NCBI GenBank assembly: GCA_017440575.1
Contig: JAFSGY010000026.1
Coordinates: 1 to 43,291, forward strand
Direction of reading: 5' to 3'
Source of the DNA: Lachnospiraceae bacterium
GTDB lineage: Bacteria; Bacillota; Clostridia; Lachnospirales; Lachnospiraceae
Length of the DNA: 43,291 nucleotides
Positions 42,264 to 43,291 of this stretch are shown in pieces (within the stretch, counting starts at the first letter, position 1; every line of letters starts with the position of its first letter). Made by a program: the position numbers and the translations under genes. The notes beneath the pieces were generated by a model that had not been told where the DNA came from, made no database searches, and saw only the letters and a program-made list of their open reading frames with translations.

Positions 42264-43291
42264 TCATTCATATTTCTTGCCCCAAAGGCAGATTCCTTTC
42301 TTGTCTTTTCCTGTCAAAATCAGTGTTGGCTTCCACAGCTCATAATCCCATGCCGGAGCAACCTGATACACCTCTTCTATATTGGCATAACGAACTACAA
42401 TTGTATTTTCATCTACCAACTCCCATGTAGCTCGAGTAAGCACACCCAAAGTAGCTGTAAAATCACTCTTAAGCTCCATTAGAGTTGACACCTGAATTCC
42501 CTGTGGTATCGTCGGTGTCAGTCGGATTCTCTCATATTTTCCAACAATATCTTCAACAGTTAATGGCACAAGCTTTTCACCAGAATAGATTTCTGGTGAT
42601 GCAAGTGGCCAGCCATCCTCAGACCAATACATTTTTCTGACATGCATGGTTGATGGGCCTACTTCCTTAAAATTCTTCTCCCTGACATGATGAACAAGAT
42701 ACCAGGAACCATCGAAGTCATGCAGAACGGAATTATGTCCCGGAGCCATGAACTGTGTTCCTTCATGAAAAGCATAGCCACAAGCTATCATATAACCAAC
42801 ACTGTTATCATCGTCATTCAAATCAGTCATTTCACGTCCGTTATGGTCAAGATATGGACCAAGTACAGACTTGCTCCTTGCCACACGAATATTATAATCA
42901 CTGCTCAAGGAACCATAAGAGCAGAACAGATAATAATATGCTGTGTCCGGATTATAAATGATATAAGGTCCTTCAATTGCACCATCTCCCCAAAGAGGTC
43001 GTCTGGCAATACACTTACCATGTCCATCCTCTGCGGCAAGTCCTGTTTCTCTATCCAGTTCTATAATATGAATACCACCCCAGAAAGAGCCATACACCAT
43101 ATACTGTTTTTTAGTTTCTATGTCATCTATAATATTGGCATCAATGGCGTTCATTCCACAGCTGTCATCTGTTTTTACTACTACACCTCTTGGAATAAAT
43201 GGTCCCTCTGCATTATCTGCAACCGCAAGATAAATACAGGACTGTTGCACCCCAAAGGAAGAGTTGGAGCAATATAGTCTGTATTCATCCC
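42264..43291 (-). CDS. GH43 arabinanase-type enzyme, 5' end outside window
   Basis: The C-terminal part of a GH43 protein, open to the right window edge (the first visible codons read DEYRLYCSNSSFGVQQ). The propeller has MNAIDANIIDD (pKa modulator Asp), YMVYGSFWGGIHI, GAIEGPYII (catalytic Glu) and MAPGHNSVLHDFDGSWYLVHHV, features of endo-alpha-1,5-arabinanases; the base Asp must lie beyond the edge. A C-terminal beta domain (about the last 100 residues, YERIRLTPTIPQGIQVS to ICLWGKKYE) resembles the extra domain of extracellular arabinanases. Secretion cannot be judged because the N-terminus is missing. Confidence 0.85.
   Translation of the reverse strand, partial: DEYRLYCSNSSFGVQQSCIYLAVADNAEGPFIPRGVVVKTDDSCGMNAIDANIIDDIETKKQYMVYGSFWGGIHIIELDRETGLAAEDGHGKCIARRPLWGDGAIEGPYIIYNPDTAYYYLFCSYGSLSSDYNIRVARSKSVLGPYLDHNGREMTDLNDDDNSVGYMIACGYAFHEGTQFMAPGHNSVLHDFDGSWYLVHHVREKNFKEVGPSTMHVRKMYWSEDGWPLASPEIYSGEKLVPLTVEDIVGKYERIRLTPTIPQGIQVSTLMELKSDFTATLGVLTRATWELVDENTIVVRYANIEEVYQVAPAWDYELWKPTLILTGKDKKGICLWGKKYE

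Overview
The window looks like a chromosomal segment of a spore-forming, low-GC Gram-positive bacterium of the family Lachnospiraceae (Roseburia / Agathobacter / Butyrivibrio-like). Supporting signs are the strong AAGGAGG ribosome-binding sites, spoVAD, spoVAE and a GerMN lipoprotein, small families typical of this group (DUF4250, DUF5721, DUF2975 with a small XRE regulator), a tRNA-Trp T-box, and several plant-polysaccharide glycosidases. Genus-level placement is inference. No rRNA, tRNA, CRISPR array, insertion sequence or phage module was recognised.

Layout. 1-6.6 kb: a GH2 and a membrane-anchored GH3 glycosidase lie downstream of an AgrC/AgrA-like two-component system, followed by a polysaccharide deacetylase. 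6.7-8.9 kb: an XRE-Uma2 fusion with its own operators, DUF4250 and holA. 9.0-12.6 kb: an accessory block (flavoprotein, two GNATs, a gene remnant, Nudix, a PD-(D/E)XK-like nuclease) ending in a 54-bp tandem repeat array. 12.6-19.1 kb: a comEA / response regulator / histidine kinase / GerMN / comEC operon. 19.2-27.8 kb: a DMT transporter, then a GNAT-argJ-argB-argD-solute-binding-protein operon divergent from argG-DUF1294-LytTR. 27.8-35.8 kb: DegV, DUF5721, spoVAE, aroK, ridA, a flagellin-like coiled-coil gene, a DUF4173 membrane protein, XRE/DUF2975 and spoVAD. 36-43.3 kb: an SDR, a GH43, trpS with a T-box leader, a LytTR/DUF3021/ABC-exporter operon and a second GH43 cut by the window edge.

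How parts work together. The most interesting regulatory signal is a pair of likely LytTR operator arrays. TAAGTGG occurs twice with 21-bp spacing just upstream of the GH2 promoter, next to a LytTR response regulator. TAAG(T/C)TGC occurs three times with 21-bp spacing upstream of the promoter of the ABC operon that itself encodes a LytTR protein. Both arrays lie 11-12 bp upstream of a -35 box and share the core TAAGnnG. They suggest that the first system drives the glycosidases and the second autoregulates the exporter.

Other notable points are the 18-residue repeat array that continues in frame after the comEC stop codon, XRE operators around a perfect consensus promoter, an ARG box beside the argG -35 box, a sigma-G-type promoter inside the 3' end of aroK that would serve spoVAE, a sigma-D-like promoter before a flagellin-like gene, and two families of dispersed intergenic hairpins.
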